A stretch of 64,000 nucleotides of DNA from positions 1 through 64,000 of the forward strand of contig CAMOIE010000009.1 of NCBI GenBank assembly GCA_946615905.1, written 5' to 3'. Shown here one piece after another: positions 8,378 to 16,695 of this stretch (position 1 is its first letter; the number at the start of each line of letters is the position of its first letter). The notes below the pieces were generated by a model, which saw nothing but the letters and a program-made list of their open reading frames with translations, was not told the origin of the DNA and searched no databases. Source of the DNA: an uncultured Treponema sp. Lineage in GTDB: Bacteria; Spirochaetota; Spirochaetia; Treponematales; Treponemataceae. A program made the position numbers and the translations under genes.

Positions 8378-8496
8378 GGGGCTGTCTCAAAAGTATAAAA
8401 CGCGGTGGTTGAGCTTGTCGAAACCACCATATATAGTGCGAGAGGTCATTTCGACAGGCTCAATGACCACACACCCTGAACTTATTGGACAGCCCC
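8378..8496. mobile_element. MITE-like element, copy 2
   Basis: This 119-bp copy has better-preserved ends than copy 1: GGGGCTGTC at the left and GACAGCCCC at the right are a perfect 9-bp terminal inverted repeat. The interior is the same as 1968-2085. It sits where the sister copy of the surrounding tandem duplication has a tRNA terminator hairpin. Confidence 0.75.
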
Positions 8497-8507
8497 TTAA
8501 TACTTAG

Positions 8508-8517
8508 TCGGGCAACC
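8508..8517 (-). pseudogene. Truncated 3' end of tRNA-Pro
   Basis: TAGTCGGGCAACC at 8505-8517 repeats exactly the 3'-terminal stretch of the intact tRNA-Pro and its flank (8708-8720). The rest of the tRNA is missing. It is the stub left in the first copy of a local tandem duplication. Confidence 0.5.
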
Positions 8518-8520
8518 GCC

Positions 8521-8575
8521 GTAAAAATTGCCTCCTGCAATTTTTACTACAGGCAAGTTTCTTCGCAACTTGCCT
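8521..8575. repeat. Two adjacent perfect hairpins
   Basis: GTAAAAATTGC/GCAATTTTTAC (11 bp, CTCCT loop, 8521-8547) and AGGCAAGTT/AACTTGCCT (9 bp, 8551-8575) lie side by side between the MITE and the second 74-bp repeat. They resemble the hairpins after deoC. Confidence 0.6.
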
Positions 8576-8588
8576 CGGTCTATCCGCG

Positions 8589-8662
8589 TAAAGTCATGAC
8601 GCGGCGTCCATGCCGCTATCTAACGTGCCGGTTCAAATCCGGGAACTAGCATAGCGGGAAAT
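8589..8662 (+). repeat. 74-bp tRNA-like repeat, copy 2
   Basis: This is the partner of 8286-8359, differing by a few bases (GCTATCTAAC for GCTAGCTAAC). It is followed by the same AT-rich tail (TTTAAAATAAAAAAA) and then by the tRNA-Pro terminator and gene. Confidence 0.6.
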
Positions 8663-8671
8663 AGTTTAAAA

Positions 8672-8706
8672 TAAAAAAAAGAGTCTGCATATTTGCAAAC
8701 TCTTTT
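8672..8706 (-). terminator. Terminator of tRNA-Pro
   Basis: Read on the minus strand, AGAGTTTGC, an AAATAT loop and GCAGACTCT are followed by a run of eight Ts. It lies just past the tRNA-Pro 3' end. Confidence 0.8.
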
Positions 8707-8710
8707 CTAG

Positions 8711-8783
8711 TCGGGCAACCCGGATTTGAACCGGGGACCTCTACGTCCCGAACGTAGCGCGCTACCAGCTGCGCTATTGCCCG
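8711..8783 (-). tRNA. tRNA-Pro (anticodon CGG)
   Basis: The 73-nt cloverleaf can be drawn completely. The acceptor stem is CGGGCAA/TTGCCCG with discriminator A, the D arm GCGC...GCGC, and the anticodon stem CTACG/CGTAG around TTCGGGA (anticodon CGG). The variable loop is AGGTC and the T arm CCCGG-TTCAAAT-CCGGG. CCA is not encoded. It probably forms a small minus-strand unit downstream of tRNA-Asp, each with its own terminator. Confidence 0.95.
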
Positions 8784-8790
8784 AAAAAAA

Positions 8791-8840
8791 TCACTTCGGG
8801 TGATTTTTTTCTCACAAAAAACGGTCAGGCCGTTTTTTGT
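8791..8840 (-). terminator. Hairpins between tRNA-Asp and tRNA-Pro
   Basis: ACAAAAAACGG/CCGTTTTTTGT (8814-8840) and AATCAC-TTCG-GTGATT with flanking A/T runs (near 8791-8810) form two terminator-like stems. Either can work on the minus strand. A promoter for tRNA-Pro would have to lie here or upstream. Confidence 0.5.
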
Positions 8841-8852
8841 CATGGTTTCACC

Positions 8853-8887
8853 CGAAAAAATAAAGCCCGCTCAAATGAGCGGGCTTT
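8853..8887 (-). terminator. Terminator of tRNA-Asp
   Basis: On the minus strand AAAGCCCGCTC, an ATTT loop and GAGCGGGCTTT (11 bp) run into TATTTTTTC. It starts 6 bases after the tRNA. Confidence 0.85.
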
Positions 8888-8892
8888 GGAAG

Positions 8893-8967
8893 CGGGAGCG
8901 ACGGGGCTCGAACCCGTGATCTCCGGCGTGACAGGCCAGCGCGATAAACCAGCTTCGCTACGCCCCC
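8893..8967 (-). tRNA. tRNA-Asp (anticodon GTC)
   Basis: The 75-nt cloverleaf has acceptor GGGGGCG/CGCTCCC (one G-U pair) with discriminator G and D arm GCGA...TCGC. The anticodon stem CTGGC/GCCGG encloses CTGTCAC (anticodon GTC). The T arm is ACGGG-TTCGAGC-CCCGT, and no CCA is encoded. All stems are intact. Confidence 0.95.
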
Positions 8968-9064
8968 GTGATGTGATATGAATATAACAAATCGGCTGAT
9001 TTGTGTCAACACTCAAAATCGAAAAATTTGAATTTTTTTTATTTTTTTTTATAATTTTTTTTGT

Positions 9065-9508
9065 ATGAAAAAGATTTTGTTTGTTTGCCACGGAAACATC
9101 TGCCGGTCCCCGATGGCGGAAATGATTATGAAGGAACTTGCCAGAAAGGCCGGAAGGGCAGGAGATTTTTTTATTGAGTCTGCGGCCACCAGCCGTGAGG
9201 AAATCGGGAATGATATTTACCCTCCGGCAAAGGCCAAGTTGCGCCAGGAAGGAATTCCGTTTGAAAGGCGGGCTGCCAGACAGATCCGCTTTGATGATTA
9301 CGAGAAATACGACCTGTTGGTTGGAATGGACGGAGAGAACATCCGCAACATGGAGCGGCTCTGGCCCGACACCGATGGAAAAATCAAAAAGCTTCTTTCC
9401 TTCGTTGGCTCATCCCGCGATGTTGCCGACCCATGGTATACCGGTGACTTTGACGCGACTTTTGACGACCTCATTACTGGTTGTGCGGCCTTACTAAAAT
9501 CTTTGTGA
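9065..9508 (+). CDS. Low-molecular-weight protein-tyrosine phosphatase
   Basis: This 147-residue cytosolic phosphatase of the LMW-PTP family has the P-loop CHGNICRSP (Cys8 nucleophile, Arg14). The catalytic general-acid Asp lies in VADPWYTG near residue 120, in the usual spacing. Such enzymes dephosphorylate tyrosine or, in the arsenate-reductase branch, reduce arsenate. The extra cysteines needed for arsenate reduction are not evident. There is no Shine-Dalgarno; a long T-tract precedes the ATG. It is monocistronic. Confidence 0.92.
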   Translation: MKKILFVCHGNICRSPMAEMIMKELARKAGRAGDFFIESAATSREEIGNDIYPPAKAKLRQEGIPFERRAARQIRFDDYEKYDLLVGMDGENIRNMERLWPDTDGKIKKLLSFVGSSRDVADPWYTGDFDATFDDLITGCAALLKSL

Positions 9509-9614
9509 AAAAAATCACATAAAACTCCATATTTGTCTATTTTTTGCTCATGTTTCTATTTACAGTATTAATGAAAATTAATAAAATTGCCTTGATTTTT
9601 TTTGGAGGTAAAAA

Positions 9615-11246
9615 ATGAAAAAACTTGCAGCTACTGTTGCCTTTTTAACTGGCGCAGCGCTTTTTTTTCTTGCTGGATGCTCTGGTTCATCCGCGTCAAA
9701 AAATGTTCTAAACGTGATGATTGAGGTTGAGGTAGCTTCTCTTGACCCACAGCAGGCAACTGACGGCACTTCATTCGAGGTAATCGCTGATTTTACAGAT
9801 GGCCTTAAACAGATGAATCCTGACGGCTCTACGGCAAATGCCCTTTGTGAAAGTGAGACTGTCAGCCCGGATGGACTTACATATACATTTAAAATTCGCA
9901 AGGATGCAAAATGGTCAAACGGTGACCCTGTAACTGCTGACGACTTCGTTTACGGTTGGCAGCGGGCTGTTGACCCGAAAATCGCTTCTGAGTATTCATA
10001 TATGCTCAGCGACATCGGCCAGGTAAAAAATGCGGCTGAGATTATCGCTGGAAAACTTCCTGTCGAAGAACTCGGTGCAAAGGCTGTAGACGCAAGCACA
10101 TTTGAAGTTCAGCTTGAAGTTCCAGTCTCTTTCTTTGACAAGATTCTTTATTTCCCGACTTTCTACCCCGTAAACCGCAACTTTGTTGAAAAATGTGGTG
10201 ACACATACGCAACAAGTGCTGAGACTGTTCTTTCAAACGGCGCATTCATTCTTAGTGATTATCAGCCGGCGGCCGTTTCCTTCTCCCTTAAGAAGAATCC
10301 TGAGTATTACAACGCCGACAAAATTCAGATTGACGGCCTTAACTATCAGGTTCTTAAGGACAGTCAGCAGACCCTTCTTTCTTACAGGAACGGAGATTTG
10401 GACGTAATTAAACTTTCTGGTGACCAGGTTGACCAGGTAAAAGACGATGGTGAATTCATGACTGTAGGAGCCGGTTATCTTTGGTATATCAGCCCGATGA
10501 TGGACAAGGTTCCCGAACTTAAGAATCTGAATCTCCGCATGGCCCTTACCCATGCCCTTGACCGCGAGGCGATTGTAAAAGACGTTGTAAAGGACGGCTC
10601 ACTTGCGACATACACAGCGGTTCCTTCTCAGTATGCCTTCAACGAAAAAGGCGAGGACTTCACTTTGGTTCAGAAGGAATACCCGGAATTGTGTGATGAC
10701 AATGCTGCCAAGGCTCTTGAATTCTACAACAAGGCAAAGGCCCAGCTGGGAAAGACTTCTTTTGAATTTGAAATGATTGTTGACGACACTGTTATTCAGC
10801 AGAATGTTGCGGCGGTTATCAAAGAGCAGCTTGAGTCAAGATTGCCAGGCCTTACAATCAACCTCCGCGTTGAACCGAAAAAGCAGCGCGTCCTTGATAT
10901 GCAGGAAGGAAACTTCCAGTTGGCTTTGACCCGTTGGGGACCGGACTATGCAGACCCGATGACATACCTTGGAATGTGGGTGACAGACAACCCCAACAAC
11001 TACGGCTTCTGGTCAAATCCGGCTTACGATGCTTTGATTAAGACCTGTGTTACCGGTGAATATGCCTCAAAACCGGCCGAACGCTGGGCAACTCTCAAGG
11101 CTGCGGAAAAATACGTCTTGCAGGACGCTGTAATCTTCCCTGTTTACCAGCAGTCTGATGCCTGCATGGTCAAGTCAAACGTAAAGGACGTTGCCTTCCA
11201 TGCCGTAGCTTTGAACCGCGTATTCAAGGATGCTTCAAAGAATTAA
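9615..11246 (+). CDS. oppA: Oligopeptide ABC transporter substrate-binding lipoprotein
   Basis: This family-5 solute-binding protein of 543 residues is the capture component of an oligopeptide importer. The lipoprotein signal is MKKLAATVAFLTGAALFFLAGC (Cys22). Typical OppA segments follow: VASLDPQQATDGTSFEV, YTFKIRKDAKWSNGDPVTADDFVYGWQRAVDP and LNLRMALTHALDREAIVK. The C-terminus TRWGPDYADPMTYL is also family-typical. GGAGG lies 7 bases before the ATG. It heads the oppABCDF cluster, separated from oppB by a hairpin that could make the binding protein more abundant than the permease. Confidence 0.96.
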   Translation: MKKLAATVAFLTGAALFFLAGCSGSSASKNVLNVMIEVEVASLDPQQATDGTSFEVIADFTDGLKQMNPDGSTANALCESETVSPDGLTYTFKIRKDAKWSNGDPVTADDFVYGWQRAVDPKIASEYSYMLSDIGQVKNAAEIIAGKLPVEELGAKAVDASTFEVQLEVPVSFFDKILYFPTFYPVNRNFVEKCGDTYATSAETVLSNGAFILSDYQPAAVSFSLKKNPEYYNADKIQIDGLNYQVLKDSQQTLLSYRNGDLDVIKLSGDQVDQVKDDGEFMTVGAGYLWYISPMMDKVPELKNLNLRMALTHALDREAIVKDVVKDGSLATYTAVPSQYAFNEKGEDFTLVQKEYPELCDDNAAKALEFYNKAKAQLGKTSFEFEMIVDDTVIQQNVAAVIKEQLESRLPGLTINLRVEPKKQRVLDMQEGNFQLALTRWGPDYADPMTYLGMWVTDNPNNYGFWSNPAYDALIKTCVTGEYASKPAERWATLKAAEKYVLQDAVIFPVYQQSDACMVKSNVKDVAFHAVALNRVFKDASKN

Positions 11247-11290
11247 AAAAATTATTTAATTTAATTTTTTATAGTTTATAAAATTAAAAG

Positions 11291-11317
11291 GCACGCTCTT
11301 TTTTGGGGCGTGCTTTT
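11291..11317 (+). terminator. Hairpin between oppA and oppB
   Basis: GCACGC and GCGTGC enclose a T-rich loop and are followed by TTTT. It lies 45 bases after the oppA stop. The short T-run suggests partial termination, as is common after binding-protein genes. Confidence 0.65.
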
Positions 11318-11355
11318 GCCTGTAAAAATCCTTTTTAGGGTAAAGGGTTATTATT

Positions 11356-12294
11356 TTGAAAAAGTATATCTTAAAGCGAATCCTTATCTCTTTTTTCACG
11401 CTTTTGGCCATCACGCTGCTTCTTTTTGTTCTCTTGCAGCTTATGCCCGGTTCTCCTTTTAACGATGAAAAACTTACCGATGACCAGAGAACCGCCTTAT
11501 ATGCAAAGTACGGACTTGATAAACCTGTCGTTGTCCAGTTCTTCAAATATGTGACAAATATGTTCCGCGGGGACTTTGGAGTCAGCTACAATATCAGCAA
11601 AAACACTCCGATTTCTACTTTGATTGCCCAGCGTCTGCCGGTCTCGATTTACATCGGTTTTCAGGCTGTTTGGATTGGAGCAATCTTGGGCCTGATTTTG
11701 GGGATAATCGCGGCTTTGAAGCACGGAACTTTCTGGGACACAATCACTACTGTAATTTCCGTAATCGGTGTTTCTATTCCAAGCTATGTTTTTGCCCTAG
11801 TCTTGAGCTACCAGTTCGGCTTTAAGCTCCGTCTTTTCCCCATGCTATATTCAAAAATGCATCCCTTAGCTTCTTCTGTTCTTCCGTCAATTTCCCTGTG
11901 CATGTTCACTTTGGCTTCAATCGCCCGCTTCACTAGAACAGAAATGCTTGAGGTTCTCGGCTCTGACTATATACAACTGGCGGAAAGCAAGGGAATCCAC
12001 GGAGTCCCCCTTATCACCCGCCATGTTTTGCGCAACGCCTTGATTCCTATTATTACGGTTCTTGCTCCTCTTATCGTTGATCTGATGACAGGTTCCCTTG
12101 TCATAGAGAAAATTTTTGCGATTCCCGGAGTAGGCTCCCTCTTGGTGACTGCAATTCAGTCCAATGACTACAACGTCGTAATTTCTCTGGCTTTTATCTA
12201 TTCGGCTATGTATATAGCGATTATGCTTGCGGTTGATATTCTCTACGGAATAATCGATCCGAGAATCAGACTTTCGGGGGCTGTAAATGACTGA
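11356..12294 (+). CDS. oppB: Oligopeptide ABC transporter permease OppB
   Basis: This is the inner-membrane permease subunit, 312 residues with about six helices. The binding-protein-dependent transport domain occupies residues 95-310, with the EAA loop around TRTEMLEVLGSDYIQLAESKG. The N-terminal QLMPGSPFNDEKLT is family-typical. The start is TTG (11356) with AAAGGG upstream. The stop overlaps the oppC start by 8 bases, so the two are translationally coupled. Confidence 0.96.
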   Translation: MKKYILKRILISFFTLLAITLLLFVLLQLMPGSPFNDEKLTDDQRTALYAKYGLDKPVVVQFFKYVTNMFRGDFGVSYNISKNTPISTLIAQRLPVSIYIGFQAVWIGAILGLILGIIAALKHGTFWDTITTVISVIGVSIPSYVFALVLSYQFGFKLRLFPMLYSKMHPLASSVLPSISLCMFTLASIARFTRTEMLEVLGSDYIQLAESKGIHGVPLITRHVLRNALIPIITVLAPLIVDLMTGSLVIEKIFAIPGVGSLLVTAIQSNDYNVVISLAFIYSAMYIAIMLAVDILYGIIDPRIRLSGAVND

Positions 12295-13348
12295 CGGAAA
12301 AATCTTGCAAAATCAGGCTTCTGAAATCGAATTCTCAAGCGATGACTTTAAATTCCGTGGTGACGAGTCCGACGTTCTGATTGACTCGAACTTTGCCTCA
12401 CAAAGCTACTGGAGGGAAGTCCGCGCCCGCTTTTTTGCCAACAAGGGGGCTGTGGTTTCTCTAATCATGATTTGCGTGATTATGTTCTTTGCTTTTGCCG
12501 GTCCGTCGATGAACAAATACTCATATTCCGAGCAGAACCTTGAGCAGAAAAATTTTGCTCCGAGAATCCCCGTCATTGAAAAACTTGGAATTTTTAATGG
12601 CGATGAGTCAATGTCCACGACTTCTGGAAATAAAAAAATCAACTTGTACAAGGAAAAAAATACAAGTGACGTTTACTATCTGGCGGGTAGCGATGTTCTC
12701 GGCCGAGATATTTGGACCCGCACTTGGATGGGAACCAGGGTTTCTCTTTATATTTCGATTGTCGCGGTTTTAATCGACATGATTATCGGACTCAGCTACG
12801 GACTTATTTCCGGCTATTTTGGCGGTTTTGTTGATTCTGCCATGCAGCGTTTTGCGGAAATCGTAAACGGAATTCCCCGCCTTGTAATTGTCACCCTCCT
12901 TATGCTGGTTTTAAAGCCTGGAATAGCCACCATTATTTTTGCCCTGATGATTACTGAGTGGATAGGAATGTCTAGAATCGCCCGTGCAGAGATGCTCAAT
13001 TTGAAGGAGCGGGAATTCGTTCTTGCCAGCCGGACTTTGGGTGCCAGCCACCTGAGCATAATTTTCCACGAGATTTTGCCAAATATTAACGGTCAGATTA
13101 TCACGCAGACTATGTTTTCAATTCCGACTGCGATTTTTACGGAAGCCTTTTTGTCATTTGTCGGACTTGGTATTCCAGTTCCCCAGTGTTCCCTGGGCTC
13201 CCTGATTTCTGACGCCTTTAACTCTTTTACGACCCACTCATATCAGATTATCCTGCCGATTTTGGTTTTAGCCCTGCTGATGCTGAGCTTCAATATTCTT
13301 GCTGATGGGCTTCGAGAAGCCCTCGACCCCAAATTCAAGGACCGCTAG
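12287..13348 (+). CDS. oppC: Oligopeptide ABC transporter permease OppC
   Basis: This second permease subunit has 353 residues, partnering OppB. A long cytoplasmic N-terminus (about 50 residues) precedes the first helix, and an OppC-type periplasmic loop follows, ending YYLAGSDVLGRDIWTRTWMG. The EAA loop is visible at ARAEMLNLKEREFVLASRTLGAS. The start lies inside the end of oppB, and oppD follows after 2 bases. Confidence 0.96.
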   Translation: MTDGKILQNQASEIEFSSDDFKFRGDESDVLIDSNFASQSYWREVRARFFANKGAVVSLIMICVIMFFAFAGPSMNKYSYSEQNLEQKNFAPRIPVIEKLGIFNGDESMSTTSGNKKINLYKEKNTSDVYYLAGSDVLGRDIWTRTWMGTRVSLYISIVAVLIDMIIGLSYGLISGYFGGFVDSAMQRFAEIVNGIPRLVIVTLLMLVLKPGIATIIFALMITEWIGMSRIARAEMLNLKEREFVLASRTLGASHLSIIFHEILPNINGQIITQTMFSIPTAIFTEAFLSFVGLGIPVPQCSLGSLISDAFNSFTTHSYQIILPILVLALLMLSFNILADGLREALDPKFKDR

Positions 13349-13350
13349 AT

Positions 13351-14433
13351 ATGGAAAAAGATATTATTTTAAGCGTAAAAGACCTTTCTATTTCTTTTAA
13401 GACAACGGCCGGACTTGTGAATGCAATCCGCGGGGTGAATTTTGATGTTGAGAGAGGCCAGACTGTCGCAATCGTCGGTGAGTCTGGCTCCGGTAAGTCT
13501 GTTACGACAAAGGCCGCCATGGGAATTCTTGCTAAAAATGCAATCGTTAATTCCGGCTCGATTACATATTATGCCCGTCTGGACAAAAATGACTCTGTTC
13601 CATACGAAATTCTTTCGATGAAGACTGCTGATGTTAGAAAGTCCATAAACGGCCGCCACATAGCCATGGTTTTTCAGGACCCGATGACTTCTCTTGACCC
13701 TACGATGTCAATCGGCAAGCAGATTACGGAAGCCATCCTGTGTCACTATAAGATTTCAAAGGACGAGGCCATGAACAAGGCCCTCTACCTTCTTGAGGAA
13801 GTCGGAATCAACGATGCCAAAAAAAGGCTTAAGAATTATCCCCACCAGCTTTCCGGCGGAATGCGGCAGAGGGTTGTAATTGCAATTGCCCTGGCCTGTG
13901 ACCCTGAACTTTTGATTTGCGATGAGCCGACGACGGCCCTTGACGTCACTATTCAAGCTAAGATTTTGGACTTGATTAAAAAATTGCAGAGGGAGAGAAA
14001 TCTTTCCGTAATTTTTATCACCCACAACATGGGAGTTGTCGCAAAGGTCGCTGACTATATCAACGTAATGTATGCCGGAAAAATCGTGGAGCGGGGAACC
14101 GCTGACGAGATTTTCTTTGACCCCCGTCACCCATATACCTGGGGGCTTCTTTCCGCCATGCCGGACTTGCAGACTTCCGGTGACAGGCTTTATACGATTC
14201 CCGGTTCTCCGCCTAACCTTCTCCATAAGGTTGATGGGGACCCCTTTGCCCCCCGCAACAAATTTGCGCTGAATATCGATTCAAAGGTAGAGCCACCAAT
14301 GTTTAAAGTTTCTGAAAGTCACGAAGCTGCGACCTGGCTTTTGGATTCCAGATCACCAAAGGTTGAAATGCCTGAATCCCTAAAAATCCGCATTGAAAAT
14401 ATGAAAAAGGAGGCGGAAAAATATGGAAAATAA
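13351..14433 (+). CDS. oppD: Oligopeptide ABC transporter ATP-binding protein OppD
   Basis: This cytosolic ATPase has 360 residues. Walker A is GESGSGKS (about residue 47), the Q-loop is [12 protein letters not shown], the ABC signature LSGGMRQR and Walker [13 protein letters not shown], with H-loop THNMG. The C-terminal oligopeptide-transporter extension ([13 protein letters not shown], then GSPPNLL) is present, including one cysteine-poor variant of the usual cluster-like region. It overlaps oppF by 11 bases. Confidence 0.96.
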   Translation: MEKDIILSVKDLSISFKTTAGLVNAIRGVNFDVERGQTVAIVGESGSGKSVTTKAAMGILAKNAIVNSGSITYYARLDKNDSVPYEILSMKTADVRKSINGRHIAMVFQDPMTSLDPTMSIGKQITEAILCHYKISKDEAMNKALYLLEEVGINDAKKRLKNYPHQLSGGMRQRVVIAIALACDPELLICDEPTTALDVTIQAKILDLIKKLQRERNLSVIFITHNMGVVAKVADYINVMYAGKIVERGTADEIFFDPRHPYTWGLLSAMPDLQTSGDRLYTIPGSPPNLLHKVDGDPFAPRNKFALNIDSKVEPPMFKVSESHEAATWLLDSRSPKVEMPESLKIRIENMKKEAEKYGK

Positions 14434-15355
14434 AAGCCCCCTCTTAAAAGTTGAGAATTTAAAGCAATATTTTAGAGTTTCAAACGGTTTTACGGTAAAG
14501 GCCGTGGATGGTGTTTCCTTTGAGATTTTTCCTGGAGAGACTTATGGTTTGGTCGGGGAATCTGGCAGCGGAAAGTCAACTATCGGCCGGTCTGTAATCC
14601 GTCTCTACCAGCCGACTGAAGGAAAAGTCACTTTCAACGGCGAGGACATTTCTCAAAAAATGTCCCGGTCTGCAAAGTCTATGCTCAGAATGAACATGCA
14701 GATGGTCTTTCAGGACCCAATGGCCTGTCTGAACCCACGCAAGAAGGTCGGGGAGATTATCGGTGAGGGGCTAGACATACACCACCTGTACAAAAGTCGG
14801 GCCGACCGGGAGGAGAAAATCCGCCGGATTCTTGCAAAAGTCGGACTTGCGCCAGAGCATATCGACCGCTACCCCCACCAGTTTTCAGGCGGCCAGAGGC
14901 AGAGGGTCGGAATTGCCCGCGCCTTGATTATGAATCCAAAGTTGATTATCGCCGATGAATGTATTTCTGCCCTTGACGTTTCGATTCAGGCCCAGGTTGT
15001 GAATCTGATGAAAGAGGTTCAAGAAGAAACCGGCTGTGCCTACCTCTTCATTGCCCACGACCTTTCCATGGTAAAATATATTTCCGACAGAATCGGTGTT
15101 TTGCACTTGGGACACTTGCTGGAGACCGGCACGACTGAAGAGATTTTTTCAAATCCTGTTCATCCATATACAAAGAGCCTGCTTTCTGCAATTCCACGCC
15201 CTAATCCGGCTGTAGAAAAAGTCCGTTCAATCGAGACTTTTGACTACAAGACTTCAGGAATTGACTACTCGAAGGGAAGTATGCGGCAGCTTGAGGGCAG
15301 TCACCTTGTTTTGGCCACTGATGAGGAATTAAAAGCCTGGTGCGGAGAGCTATAA
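14423..15355 (+). CDS. oppF: Oligopeptide ABC transporter ATP-binding protein OppF
   Basis: This is the second ATPase of the importer, 310 residues. Walker A is [14 protein letters not shown], the Q-loop MVFQDPMACLNPR, the signature FSGGQRQRVGIARAL and Walker B LIIADECISALD. The Cys in place of the usual Pro after the catalytic Glu is a known OppF variant. The H-loop is IAHDLSMVKYISDRI. The C-terminus HPYTKSLLSAIPRPNP matches the family. It is the last gene of the operon and is followed by a GC-rich repeat. Confidence 0.96.
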   Translation: MENKSPLLKVENLKQYFRVSNGFTVKAVDGVSFEIFPGETYGLVGESGSGKSTIGRSVIRLYQPTEGKVTFNGEDISQKMSRSAKSMLRMNMQMVFQDPMACLNPRKKVGEIIGEGLDIHHLYKSRADREEKIRRILAKVGLAPEHIDRYPHQFSGGQRQRVGIARALIMNPKLIIADECISALDVSIQAQVVNLMKEVQEETGCAYLFIAHDLSMVKYISDRIGVLHLGHLLETGTTEEIFSNPVHPYTKSLLSAIPRPNPAVEKVRSIETFDYKTSGIDYSKGSMRQLEGSHLVLATDEELKAWCGEL

Positions 15356-15360
15356 CCATG

Positions 15361-15552
15361 CGCTGGCGGTCTTGCAGGGGCAAGACCGAGACTCACTAAA
15401 ATCGCTGCGTCACTCGCGATTTTGCCGCCTTGCGGTCGTTCCCTAGCTTAGGGATAGTAAGGGGCGCGAAAGCGCGTGCGCGGCAGAATGCAAGCACCGA
15501 AGCCGAAAGGCGTAGCCCTGAATAGCCCGGCGGCGGAGCCGAAAGCCCCAAA
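15361..15552. repeat. GC-rich composite intergenic repeat
   Basis: This non-coding block holds AAAATCG/CGATTTT around CTGCGTCACTCG, then GAAGCCGAAAGGCGTAGCCC and the core CCCGGCGGCGGAGCCGAAAGC. The first part matches 41080-41160 (GACTCGCT...CTGCGTCACTCGC) and the core recurs near 35480-35500. It separates the opp operon from the next transporter and has no convincing promoter or gene. Confidence 0.6.
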
Positions 15553-15620
15553 AAAGAAGATTGTTTCAAATTGAAAAAAGTGCTAGTGTTCTACCATATT
15601 TTTATTTAGAGGCTTATTCT

Positions 15621-16658
15621 ATGAAAAAGAATCTTTGCTTTGTCGCCGCCTTTTTGATGACGGCACTCTCATTCGCTGGCGGAAAAAAGGACTCCGTTGA
15701 AATGGAAGCCACTCCGGTAGCCGTTTCTGTTCCCGAACAGGCTGAAAAAACTCCTGATTCCGTGGAAAAAATCCGCCTTGGAATTTTGAACGGACCTACA
15801 GGAATCGCTGCGGCCTACCTTATGGAAAATCCTTCCGAGGTCAAGGGGGCGGAGCTTTCTGTCGAAAAATTCGCTTCTGTTCCGGCTGAACTTCCCAAAC
15901 TGCTCAAGGGGGAGATTGACATTGGATTTTTACCGGCAAATGTCGCGGCAAAAGTCTACAATTCAAACAAGGGTGCTGTTGTAGCCCTTGGAATCTGCGG
16001 CAACGGAAACCTTTCTGTAATTTCAACTGACCCGTCATTGAATTCTTTTGAAGGCCTCAAGGGAAAGACTTTGTATGCGGCAGGCCAGGCCTCAACTCCA
16101 GAATACATGGCCCTCTATCTTTTGGGCAAAAAAAACATCCCGGCCAACACAAAGGACGGCGTGACTTTGGACTTCTCGATTCCGACTGCCGACATCGCGG
16201 CCGCCCTTATTTCCGGGAAAATCTCCTGCGCCCTTGTGCCGGAGCCTTTTGCCACAGTCGCCACGATTAAATCTGACAAGGTGAAACGGTCAATCGACAT
16301 TCAAAAAGAATATGCGGCCCTTGAAAACGGCGAAAGCTACCCGCTGACCTTACTCGTCGTCAACGCAAAATACGCGGCAGAACATGCGGACCAGGTCGCC
16401 TCATTTATCGAAGCCTACAAAAAGGCTGTCGAGTGGACTAACGCCAACGCAAATCAGGCCGGTGTCCTTGTTCAAAAGCACACGCTTGGTCTTATGGCTC
16501 CAATCGCGGCAAAGGCCATCCCTAACGCGGCTTTTGTCTGGACTCCAGCAGTTGAAGGAAAGGCTGAGATTGAAAAACTCCTCTCAATTTTCCTTGCGAC
16601 AGCCCCTGAGTCTGTAGGCGGAAGCCTCCCCAACGAGGGATTCTTCTACGCAAAATAA
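15621..16658 (+). CDS. NitT/TauT-type ABC transporter substrate-binding protein
   Basis: This is a periplasmic binding protein of the NMT1/THI5/SsuA type, 345 residues. The track opens at 15561, but ATG 15621 starts a signal peptide (MKKNLCFVAAFLMTALSFAGG) and has GAGG upstream. The fold markers are RLGILNGPTGIAAAYLM, LKGEIDIGFLPANVAAKV, LKGKTLYAAGQAS and ALVPEPFATVA. Substrates of such systems include sulfonates, nitrate, bicarbonate and thiamine precursors; the sequence alone does not decide. It immediately precedes the fused permease-ATPase, so the two form a complete importer. Confidence 0.88.
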   Translation: MKKNLCFVAAFLMTALSFAGGKKDSVEMEATPVAVSVPEQAEKTPDSVEKIRLGILNGPTGIAAAYLMENPSEVKGAELSVEKFASVPAELPKLLKGEIDIGFLPANVAAKVYNSNKGAVVALGICGNGNLSVISTDPSLNSFEGLKGKTLYAAGQASTPEYMALYLLGKKNIPANTKDGVTLDFSIPTADIAAALISGKISCALVPEPFATVATIKSDKVKRSIDIQKEYAALENGESYPLTLLVVNAKYAAEHADQVASFIEAYKKAVEWTNANANQAGVLVQKHTLGLMAPIAAKAIPNAAFVWTPAVEGKAEIEKLLSIFLATAPESVGGSLPNEGFFYAK

Positions 16659-16695
16659 AAAGATAAAGTCTTTTGCAGCGGTCGCTTCCTCAATT

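Noticed and set aside
8646-8843. Minus-strand ORF over the tRNA-Pro
   Set aside because: It is an artefact of reading through the tRNA and its terminator.
8840-9091. Minus-strand ORF over the tRNA-Asp
   Set aside because: It covers the tRNA and hairpin sequence; no protein-like composition.
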